Assembly (NCBI GenBank): GCA_005801485.1
Contig: SYDM01000095.1
Span: 1-5,670 of the forward strand
Direction of reading: 5' to 3'
DNA: 5,670 bases
DNA from: Rickettsiales bacterium
GTDB taxonomy: Bacteria > Pseudomonadota > Alphaproteobacteria > Pelagibacterales > Pelagibacteraceae
A program made the translations under genes and the position numbers. Shown here in pieces: positions 1 through 5,562 of the stretch. Positions within the stretch are counted from its first letter, which is position 1; each line of letters begins with the position of its first letter. The notes under the pieces were generated by a model that had not been told where the DNA came from, made no database searches, and saw nothing but the letters and a program-made list of their open reading frames with translations.

Positions 1-792
1 ATTTAAAAAAGTATACCCAGTACTTAACCGCGTCATATAACCAGCTGAACCGATATTTATTTTGTTATTTTCTTTAGTAAGATTTGAATAAAAAAGAGGA
101 ATTGCTCCTTTTTCTTTAAAATTAATTTTATATTGCTTAATGCCCAATGTATCTTTTATGTAATTTTCAATTTGAGAATCGTAGTCTTTTAATGATTCAT
201 TATCCAACCTCGACAACCATGTTGTTTCGATAAGAGCCTTATTTTTAGAAAATGGCAAGATATAAAAAAAATGAACATTATTTCTTTGGTCACAATTAAA
301 ATCCATTAAATTAATTATTTCATCATCAAAAATATTTTTTTCAACTTCAATTTCTATACCCTGGAAGTGTTGCCAGAGCTTTGATTTTTCTAATCTAGAT
401 GGTGGAACACTATTAAAAATGAAAGAATTATTTGTGTTTACTTCATTTATATTTTTAAAAAATTGAATATTTTTATTTTTAGATAAAGCAGTATTGATTT
501 TTTTATAAAAAAGGCCGCTATCAATACTTTGATAGGGAAAATTTTCAGTTTTAAGTTTATGTGATCCAGATGGGGAATTTATAGAAAAGTTATTCCAGTT
601 TTTTATGACACAATCATCAAAGTTATGTTTAATAACTTTCCAAAAAGACCACGTTTTATCTTTATTATATTCTGCCCTAGGCTCAATAATAGCTAAAGTT
701 TTATTATCTAGTTTGTTATAAATTTCCAACTCATAAGCTAAAGATAAACCCGCACATCCACCGCCAATAATTATATAATCAAAATTTTTCAT
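1..792 (-). CDS. crtY: Lycopene beta-cyclase (CrtY), C-terminus cut by window edge
   Basis: The gene probably encodes the flavoprotein that closes both ends of lycopene into beta-ionone rings, giving beta-carotene, the precursor of retinal. The frame reads open from an ATG at 792-790 to the left edge, giving 264 residues without a stop; the family usually has about 380-400, so roughly the last third is missing. The N-terminus has a dinucleotide-binding fold (DYIIIGGGCAGLSLAYEL, residues 5-22), then IEPR and DKTWSFW near residues 41-51. Further on are LWQHFQGIEIEVE, FFYILPFSKNKALIETTWLS and, near the edge, GSAGYMTRLSTGYTFLN, all typical of bacterial CrtY. The start overlaps the end of crtB by 14 bases, which suggests translational coupling. 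No strong Shine-Dalgarno is seen. Family assignment is from recognised motifs; the catalytic activity is inferred. Confidence 0.93.
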   Translation of the reverse strand, partial: MKNFDYIIIGGGCAGLSLAYELEIYNKLDNKTLAIIEPRAEYNKDKTWSFWKVIKHNFDDCVIKNWNNFSINSPSGSHKLKTENFPYQSIDSGLFYKKINTALSKNKNIQFFKNINEVNTNNSFIFNSVPPSRLEKSKLWQHFQGIEIEVEKNIFDDEIINLMDFNCDQRNNVHFFYILPFSKNKALIETTWLSRLDNESLKDYDSQIENYIKDTLGIKQYKINFKEKGAIPLFYSNLTKENNKINIGSAGYMTRLSTGYTFLN

Positions 793-1633
793 CTAAATTA
801 ATTTCTTTATAAAGCATTATATGTTCATTATGCTTTTCATATTTATTTGAATTTATAAAAAAAAGCCTAAAAAAATCGAAAAAAGATAAAAATGTTTCCA
901 TTATCTTATATAAAATTGAAATATATATTTTTCCTGCATTATTGTAGGTTTCTATATTTTTTTGATTCAAAATTTCATTTCCTATTTTTTTATATAATCT
1001 TCTTGCTACTAAAATTGCAAACCTTGAAAAGAATGGAATATTTTTTATAGCAGGAAAAGAACTTTGATAAAAAATATCTGCCAGAATAATTGTTTCTTTA
1101 ATTGAGCTAAAATCTTGCTTTGTATAAGATCTATTTTTTTTTTTGTCTTCAACCACATCTCTTGCGATATTGGTAAGTTGCATAGCAACTCCCAAGTCAA
1201 CCGCACATTCAAGGGATTGGCGATCTTTAATTTTAAGTATTTTCGCCACCATTATCCCTACAGTTCCCGCAACTTGGTAGGAATAAATAAGCAAATCTTT
1301 TTTAGTTTTTAAATTAACTTCATAAGAAAGATCAGATTCAACACCTCTAAATAGATCATTAATTATTTTATGCGATATATTTTCTTCTTCTAAAAGAAGA
1401 TGAATATTTTTTATAATCTTGTTTGAATAAATTTTATTTTCAAATTCTTTTTTAAAAGTTAAAAATTTTTTCTTCTTCAAATCTAACTCTTCTTCTCCAT
1501 CAGCTATATCATCAAGTGTTCTGCAAAAGTCATATAAGTTTGAACATTTTAAGAAAGTTTCTTTAGATAAAAAAAAACCAGCCCAATTAAAAGACTTGGC
1601 GTGTTTTGAAATTAGACTTTGATCTTTATTCAT
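779..1633 (-). CDS. crtB: Phytoene synthase (CrtB)
   Basis: This enzyme joins two geranylgeranyl diphosphates head to head into 15-cis-phytoene, the first committed step of carotenoid synthesis. The 284-residue product has the family's usual length. Both aspartate-rich Mg-diphosphate motifs are present: DDIAD at residues 41-45, preceded by YDFCRTL, and RDVVED at 158-163 within GVAMQLTNIARDVVED. The flap segment YSYQVAGTVGIMV (117-129) also fits. The ATG at 1633-1631 shares one base with the crtI stop (TAATG), so this start is well supported and reinitiation is likely. The 3' end runs 14 bases into crtY. An oddity is an uninterrupted run of 11 A (coding strand, plus-strand T at 1134-1144) right after the second Asp motif, coding KKKN; the frame is intact. 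Squalene/dehydrosqualene synthase is a related family, but the crtI and crtY neighbours favour CrtB. Confidence 0.95.
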   Translation of the reverse strand: MNKDQSLISKHAKSFNWAGFFLSKETFLKCSNLYDFCRTLDDIADGEEELDLKKKKFLTFKKEFENKIYSNKIIKNIHLLLEEENISHKIINDLFRGVESDLSYEVNLKTKKDLLIYSYQVAGTVGIMVAKILKIKDRQSLECAVDLGVAMQLTNIARDVVEDKKKNRSYTKQDFSSIKETIILADIFYQSSFPAIKNIPFFSRFAILVARRLYKKIGNEILNQKNIETYNNAGKIYISILYKIMETFLSFFDFFRLFFINSNKYEKHNEHIMLYKEINLDEKF

Positions 1634-3105
1634 TACAATAATTCATCTAATACTTTAGCTGAAGATAATACACCCGGCATCCCAGCGCCAGGATGAGTTC
1701 CTGCTCCAACAAAATAAAGATTGTCAAAGATTTCTGATTTATTATGAAATCTAAAGTAAGCGGATTGAGTAAATTTTGGTTGAATAGAAAAGCCCGACCC
1801 ATGAAGTGTAGCAAGTTCATTTTCAAAATAATCCGGAGTTAAATAAAAATCGCTAACAACGTTATTTTTTATTCCAGGCAGTACAGTCTCGTTCATTTTT
1901 GAAAGAACTAATTCTTTGAATTTTTTTCCTTCATTAGACCAATTAATACCAGAAAGATTATTAGGCACTGGCACTAAAACATAAAAAGCGTCATGGTTTT
2001 TTGGAGCCATACTTAGATCTGTAGCAGAAGGCCTATGAAGATAATAACTGATATCGCTGGATAATTCTTTCTTATCAAAGATTTTATTTAGGTGTTCTTT
2101 GTAGGATTTGCCAAAATAAATAGTATGGTGAGCCACATCTTTATATTGTTTTTTTGAACCAAAATAATAAACAAACAAGCCCATAGAATAATTCATTCTT
2201 TTTATTTTCTGCTTAAATAAAAAATCATATTTTCTTTTAGATTTAATTAAATTTTTATAGACGTTAGGAGGATCAGAATTACAAATTATATAACTTCCAT
2301 ATATTTCTTTATTATTATTAATTTTAACACCTGTAACCTGATTACCAAAATCAAATATTTCTGTTACTTCAGCATTTTTAATAATTTCAATATTTTCTTC
2401 TATCATTAATTTTTCTAATGCATTTACTAAGCTGCCAGTTCCCCCCATCGCATAATGTATTCCCCATTTTTTTTCTAAAAATAAAATAAGTGTATAGATA
2501 GAAGTTGTTGTAAAAGGATTTCCACCAACTAATAAAGGGTGCATACTAAATACTCTTTTTAATTTCTCATTAGAAATATAACTAGAAACTAATTTGTAGA
2601 CTGACTGGTAGCTTTTAAGTTTTAATAATGCTGGAATTTGTTTTAACATAAACATAAAACTATTAAAAGGTTTTGCTGAAAGTTCCGTAAAACCTTTATC
2701 AAATATTTTTTCTGTAAAGTTAACTAGCTTTTTATATCCTTCGAAATCATTTATAGAAAATTTTTGTATTTCTTTCTCCATATCTTTTTCATTTCCTGAA
2801 TAGTCAAATGAAGAATTATCTTCAAAAACAAATCTGTACCAAAGATCTAATGGAACTATTTTTGTATAGTCTGAAATTTTTTTATTGAATAATGAAAAAA
2901 GTTCCTCCAATAAATAAGGAGCTGTTATAACCGTAGGTCCCCCATCATAAGTAAAACCATCTTTTTTAAAAATACGTGCTCGGCCTCCCAAATCTGGATG
3001 TTTTTCTAACAGGGTTACACCATAACCTTTCGCACGCATTCGCAACGCTGAAGCCATGCCTCCAAATCCAGAACCTATTACAATAATTTTTTTATCTTCT
3101 TTCAT
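1633..3105 (-). CDS. crtI: Phytoene desaturase (CrtI)
   Basis: This FAD-dependent, membrane-associated desaturase introduces the double bonds that turn phytoene into lycopene. Its 490 residues match bacterial CrtI. The N-terminal FAD-binding motif is GSGFGG (residues 11-16), followed by the ribose-binding Glu34 and LGGRA (39-43) and by YDGGPTVIT (53-61). The C-terminus carries the family signature VGAGTHPGAGMPGV (466-479) followed by SSAK. It is the first gene of the minus-strand crt operon, 53 bases from the divergent CDGSH gene, and its stop overlaps the crtB start by one base. No clear Shine-Dalgarno precedes the ATG. Family membership is clear. Lycopene as the end product, rather than neurosporene or a later carotenoid, is inferred from the cyclase next door, because related enzymes (CrtN, CrtD) share the same fold and signature. 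Confidence 0.95.
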   Translation of the reverse strand: MKEDKKIIVIGSGFGGMASALRMRAKGYGVTLLEKHPDLGGRARIFKKDGFTYDGGPTVITAPYLLEELFSLFNKKISDYTKIVPLDLWYRFVFEDNSSFDYSGNEKDMEKEIQKFSINDFEGYKKLVNFTEKIFDKGFTELSAKPFNSFMFMLKQIPALLKLKSYQSVYKLVSSYISNEKLKRVFSMHPLLVGGNPFTTTSIYTLILFLEKKWGIHYAMGGTGSLVNALEKLMIEENIEIIKNAEVTEIFDFGNQVTGVKINNNKEIYGSYIICNSDPPNVYKNLIKSKRKYDFLFKQKIKRMNYSMGLFVYYFGSKKQYKDVAHHTIYFGKSYKEHLNKIFDKKELSSDISYYLHRPSATDLSMAPKNHDAFYVLVPVPNNLSGINWSNEGKKFKELVLSKMNETVLPGIKNNVVSDFYLTPDYFENELATLHGSGFSIQPKFTQSAYFRFHNKSEIFDNLYFVGAGTHPGAGMPGVLSSAKVLDELL

Positions 3106-3158
3106 AAAACTTAATTTATTTGATAATCTTAAAGAATATTGTTAAACACTAATAAATT
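3106..3158. promoter_or_regulatory. Divergent intergenic region between crtI and the CDGSH gene
   Basis: These 53 bases separate two divergent starts, so they should hold or overlap the promoters for the crt operon (minus) and for the CDGSH gene (plus). The region is almost entirely A and T. On the plus strand GATAAT at 3122-3127 differs from the -10 consensus by one base and would start RNA about 25 bases before the CDGSH ATG, but no good -35 is seen at the right distance. On the minus strand no box pair stands out. The placement of promoters is inference. Confidence 0.4.
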
Positions 3159-3395
3159 ATGATGAAAATATCTACAACGCAAAAATCCCCAATTAAAATT
3201 TCAGTAGTAAAAAGTAAATCTTATTTTTGGTGCAGTTGCGGTTTTTCTAAAACACAGCCTTTTTGTGACGGCTCTCACAAGGATACAGGTAAATCTCCTC
3301 TTAAGTTTGTTGCTATAGAGAGTAAAGACCTCTTTTTTTGCGCTTGTAAGAAGACTAAAGATCAACCGTTATGTGACGGTTCACATTCTACTTAG
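3159..3395 (+). CDS. Small protein with tandem CDGSH iron-sulfur domains
   Basis: The 78-residue product holds two CDGSH-type sites, each with the pattern C-x-C-x8-C-DGSH: Cys25, Cys27, Cys36 and His40, then Cys61, Cys63, Cys72 and His76. In known CDGSH proteins (mitoNEET/CISD family) such three-Cys, one-His sets each bind a redox-active, often labile 2Fe-2S cluster. Two motifs in one short chain resemble the CISD3/Miner2 class, which occurs in bacteria. There is no signal peptide or membrane segment, so a soluble cytoplasmic protein is expected. The start has two consecutive ATGs (3159 and 3162); the first is used here but cannot be told from the second, and no Shine-Dalgarno is visible. It lies between the divergent crt operon and the proteorhodopsin gene, on the latter's strand. 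Electron transfer, cluster transfer or redox sensing are all possible; the sequence does not decide. Confidence 0.9.
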   Translation: MMKISTTQKSPIKISVVKSKSYFWCSCGFSKTQPFCDGSHKDTGKSPLKFVAIESKDLFFCACKKTKDQPLCDGSHST

Positions 3396-3432
3396 CTTTA
3401 AATCTGCAGTTGAATCATTTGTATCTAAACTT

Positions 3433-3450
3433 AAGATTTTTATAAATCTT
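3433..3450 (+). repeat. Short hairpin downstream of the CDGSH gene
   Basis: AAGATTT (3433-3439) and AAATCTT (3444-3450) form a perfect 7-bp inverted repeat around a 4-base loop, 38 bases after the CDGSH stop. It has only one G-C pair per arm and no T run after it, so it is at best a weak terminator or RNA 3'-end stabiliser. Chance is a real alternative in sequence this AT-rich. Confidence 0.35.
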
Positions 3451-3555
3451 CTAAGAGTTATCCTCATAAATTGTAAAAAAGTCAATAAAATCAACATTTT
3501 AAAATAAAATTAAAGCTTCTAATGGATGGATTTTTTTTATAAGTTTCATGTAGTT

Positions 3556-3580
3556 TGTTTGAAAAAATTTTTTTCAAACA
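3556..3580. repeat. 25-base palindrome upstream of proteorhodopsin
   Basis: The arms TGTTTGAAAAAA (3556-3567) and TTTTTTCAAACA (3569-3580) are exact reverse complements around a single T. The left arm contains TTGAAA, a candidate -35 box. It may be an operator for a dimeric regulator, or a hairpin that ends upstream transcripts; the A and T tracts would also bend DNA. The symmetry is seen directly; the role is inferred. Confidence 0.6.
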
Positions 3581-3589
3581 GTTTATATA
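3559..3589 (+). promoter_or_regulatory. Candidate promoter of the proteorhodopsin gene
   Basis: TTGAAA (3559-3564) matches five of six -35 consensus bases, and TATATA (3584-3589) is a fair -10 box at a somewhat long 19-base spacing. RNA would start near 3596-3600, leaving a leader of about 30 bases with the Shine-Dalgarno inside it. Both boxes lie within the two palindromes, so anything binding these would affect transcription. In AT-rich DNA such boxes arise easily, so this is only a proposal. Confidence 0.4.
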
Positions 3590-3595
3590 TAAACT
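3580..3595. repeat. 16-base perfect palindrome upstream of proteorhodopsin
   Basis: AGTTTATA (3580-3587) and TATAAACT (3588-3595) are exact reverse complements with no spacer. The site shares its first base with the preceding 25-base palindrome and contains the candidate -10 box. Its compact two-fold symmetry fits a site for a dimeric DNA-binding protein, though no regulator is identified here. Confidence 0.55.
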
Positions 3596-3616
3596 AAGTA
3601 GAAAACTAAAAATGAG

Positions 3617-3621
3617 GGAGG
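3617..3621 (+). promoter_or_regulatory. Strong ribosome binding site that sets the proteorhodopsin start
   Basis: GGAGG lies five bases before the ATG at 3627, which is good Shine-Dalgarno spacing. It falls after an in-frame ATG at 3612, so it supports 3627 rather than 3612 or 3555 as the true start. It is the only clear Shine-Dalgarno at any gene start visible in this window. Confidence 0.85.
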
Positions 3622-3626
3622 TTTTC

Positions 3627-4403
3627 ATGAGTAAATTAATTAAAATCGCATTGCTAGCGGTAACCATGATTGGAATTACTAGCTCAGCTAATGCAGCAAC
3701 TGCTTTGTTAAAAACCAATGATTTCGTTGGAATATCATTTTGGTTAGTATCAATGGGTTGTTTAGCAGCTACAGCGTTCTTCTTTTTAGAAAGAGGTTCA
3801 GTTGCACCTGCTTGGAGAGTTTCAATAACTGTTGCGGGACTTGTTACTGGTATTGCATTCATACACTACATGTACATGAGAGAAGTATGGATTGGAACTG
3901 GAGCGTCTCCAACTGTTTATAGATATATTGATTGGTTAATTACTGTACCATTATTAATGTTAGAGTTTTATTTCGTGTTAGCAGCAGTAAGAAAAGTTCC
4001 AAGTTCAGTATTCTGGAAACTTTTAATAGGTTCGACAGTTATGCTAGTTGGTGGTTATGCCGGAGAAGCTGGATACGTATCACCAATGATTGGTTTCATC
4101 GTAGGAATGGCAGGATGGATATACATTCTATTTGAAATCTTCTCAGGTGAAGCTGGAGAGCTAGCAGCTAAGAGCGGTAACAAATCTTTAACTACTGCTT
4201 TCAGCGCAATGAGAATAATCGTTACTGTTGGTTGGGCTGTATACCCGCTAGGTTATATGTTTGGATATTTAACTTCAGGCGGAGCAGACGTTAATACATT
4301 AAACGTTGTTTACAATGCCGCAGACTTCTTAAACAAGATCGCTTTCGGTCTTATTATTTGGGCTGCCGCAATGCAAAATACTAGTTCAAGAGCAGTTAGA
4401 TAA
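3627..4403 (+). CDS. Proteorhodopsin, light-driven proton pump (green-type)
   Basis: This retinal protein of the inner membrane pumps protons outward in light. From ATG 3627 it has 258 residues: a signal peptide (1-23, ending SSANA) and seven hydrophobic helices. Key sites, matched by motif to the first described proteorhodopsin, are: His80 (H75 there), Arg99, proton acceptor Asp102 in RYIDWLITVP (D97), Thr106, proton donor Glu113 (E108) and retinal-binding Lys237 in DFLNKIAFG (K231). Asp/Thr/Glu is the proton-pump triplet, not that of a sodium or chloride pump. Residue 110, at the tuning site 105, is Leu, which points to green absorption. Start choice rests on GGAGG five bases upstream and on the signal peptide it exposes. 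GC content is visibly higher than in the crt genes, as expected for a conserved, highly expressed gene. The crt operon nearby supplies the retinal precursor, and a strong terminator follows. Confidence 0.98.
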   Translation: MSKLIKIALLAVTMIGITSSANAATALLKTNDFVGISFWLVSMGCLAATAFFFLERGSVAPAWRVSITVAGLVTGIAFIHYMYMREVWIGTGASPTVYRYIDWLITVPLLMLEFYFVLAAVRKVPSSVFWKLLIGSTVMLVGGYAGEAGYVSPMIGFIVGMAGWIYILFEIFSGEAGELAAKSGNKSLTTAFSAMRIIVTVGWAVYPLGYMFGYLTSGGADVNTLNVVYNAADFLNKIAFGLIIWAAAMQNTSSRAVR

Positions 4404-4420
4404 TATATTTAAAAAGTCAT

Positions 4421-4456
4421 AATAGGGCGAGTTTAATAACTTGCCCTATTTTTTTT
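4421..4456 (+). terminator. Rho-independent terminator after proteorhodopsin, possibly bidirectional
   Basis: AATAGGGCGAGTT (4421-4433) pairs with AACTTGCCCTATT (4438-4450) as a 13-bp stem with one G-T wobble and a TAAT loop, followed by T to 4456. It starts 17 bases after the proteorhodopsin stop. The convergent atpF gene ends 16 bases to its right; on the minus strand the stem is followed a few bases later by five T, so the same hairpin may end that operon too. Confidence 0.9.
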
Positions 4457-4472
4457 GTTCTTAAATTATTTT

Positions 4473-4970
4473 TTAAGTAGATTTTCTTTTAAGAGCTGAT
4501 TTCGTATCTTCTACACTTGAGATAAAAATTTTATTTAATTTATTCTTATCTAAAAAATTTTTAAGTAATACCTCTACCGCCTGAATAGAGATTTTAACAG
4601 AAGCATCTCTAATATCTTTCAAAGCTTGATTTCTTATTTGTTTTATTCGATCTTCAGTATTTTTCTTTCTATTTTCCATTTGTATGTGGAATTCCTCATT
4701 CGTCTTTAAAACATTTCTTTCCGCTTCTTCTTTGGCAGTATCAATCATTTGTTTAATCTCTTTCTTAGCGTTACCAATCTTTTTTTCATATTCGCTTAGA
4801 ATATTTTTAGATTCATATTTAAGATTTTCAGCATTATCAATTTCATTTTTGATAGAATAAATGCTTTCATTTAAAGTATTAATTATTTTTTGTGGTATTT
4901 TAAAATAGATTAAAATGCCTAAAAATATAAAGAAAGAAATAGCAACCCAAAAAGTTGCATCAATAATCAT
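4473..4970 (-). CDS. atpF: F0 ATP synthase subunit b (AtpF)
   Basis: Subunit b is part of the peripheral stalk that holds F1 still against the rotating c-ring of the F0F1 ATP synthase. The 165-residue chain has the expected plan: one N-terminal membrane helix (about residues 5-24, FWVAISFFIFLGILIYF), the short IPQKI turn, then a long, charged helical stretch rich in Lys and Glu that would form a coiled coil with b'. The ATG overlaps the stop of the b' gene (ATGA, 4967-4970), so the two are probably made in step. It is the last gene of the F0 operon here, with the shared terminator just past its stop. Sequence is weakly conserved in this family, so identity rests on architecture, size and gene order. 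Confidence 0.92.
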   Translation of the reverse strand: MIIDATFWVAISFFIFLGILIYFKIPQKIINTLNESIYSIKNEIDNAENLKYESKNILSEYEKKIGNAKKEIKQMIDTAKEEAERNVLKTNEEFHIQMENRKKNTEDRIKQIRNQALKDIRDASVKISIQAVEVLLKNFLDKNKLNKIFISSVEDTKSALKRKST

Positions 4971-5542
4971 AAATATTTAAATAAGTTTTTCTTCGTTGCC
5001 TCTATTATAGCTGCTTTAACACTACTTTGATTCATTGGCTCGCCAGCTATTTGCTCAATTACTTTTGAAGCCATTTCTTCAGATATGACTGAGATACTTT
5101 TTAGAGAATCTTTTTTTAAGTTCTCTATTTCTGTTTCAACAGCCTTAATTTCATTTTCAATTTCTTTTTCAAATTGTTTTCTTTTGTTCTTAATTTGTGA
5201 ATTCAGTTCATTTTTATTTTTTAAAATAATTTTTTGAACTTCTTTTTTGGCATTTTCAATAGATTGTTCATACTCTTTTAGCTTTTGCTCTGCTAAATTT
5301 TTTAATTTTTGAGCTTCATCCAAATCATCTTTGATTTTATTCTCTCGGCTATCGATATTATCTCTAATTTTTGGAATAAATAAATTTGATATTGCCAAGT
5401 GTAGTCCCGCAAAAATTAGAATTAACCAGACAGCTTGTGAGGCCCAATAGGTCGGATCTAGCTGAGGCATACCAGCCTCAGCTGTTATCAAGTAAGACTC
5501 ACTTGTTAAAAAGATTCCGATGATTAAAAAAAATAGTCTCAT
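4967..5542 (-). CDS. atpG: F0 ATP synthase subunit b' (AtpG/AtpF2)
   Basis: This is the second b-type stalk subunit, found in alphaproteobacteria, cyanobacteria and plastids, which pairs with b. The conserved entry motif GMPQLDPTYWASQAVWL (residues 24-40) leads into one membrane helix (about 35-55), then FIPKI and a long Lys/Glu-rich helix through about residue 160. At 191 residues it is somewhat long, because an extra hydrophobic stretch (residues 3-12, followed by a polar segment and TAEA) precedes GMPQLD and resembles a cleavable signal peptide. An internal ATG at residue 25 is possible as a start but would remove part of the conserved motif. It starts 20 bases after the atpE stop and overlaps atpF by four bases. 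The symbol varies between databases (atpG, atpF', atpX) and must not be confused with the gamma subunit. Confidence 0.92.
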   Translation of the reverse strand: MRLFFLIIGIFLTSESYLITAEAGMPQLDPTYWASQAVWLILIFAGLHLAISNLFIPKIRDNIDSRENKIKDDLDEAQKLKNLAEQKLKEYEQSIENAKKEVQKIILKNKNELNSQIKNKRKQFEKEIENEIKAVETEIENLKKDSLKSISVISEEMASKVIEQIAGEPMNQSSVKAAIIEATKKNLFKYL

Positions 5543-5562
5543 TCAAATTTAAAGACTATAAC

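Noticed and set aside
1..792. Possible frameshift or decay in crtY
   Set aside because: Translating the minus strand from 792 to 1 gives an unbroken frame with conserved cyclase motifs along its length; it is truncated only by the window edge.
1115..1312. 65-codon plus-strand frame opposite crtB
   Set aside because: It lies antisense to the catalytic core of crtB and has low-complexity content; nothing supports expression.
3419..3446. Promoter-like pair TTGTAT and TATAAA with a 16-base spacer
   Set aside because: It lies about 180 bases from the proteorhodopsin start, overlaps the small hairpin, and is of a quality expected by chance in such AT-rich sequence.
3555..3626. N-terminal extension of proteorhodopsin from ATG 3555 or ATG 3612
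   Set aside because: The frame is open, but the extension runs through the palindromes and candidate promoter, and ATG 3612 precedes the GGAGG. Starting at 3627 gives a proper signal peptide with good ribosome-site spacing.
3491..3862. Minus-strand open frame of 123 codons opposite proteorhodopsin
   Set aside because: It is antisense to the well-supported signal peptide and first helices of proteorhodopsin, with no recognisable domain and no ribosome site.
3740..4135. Two short plus-strand frames inside proteorhodopsin
   Set aside because: They are out-of-frame shadows of the rhodopsin gene, with no ribosome site or known motif.
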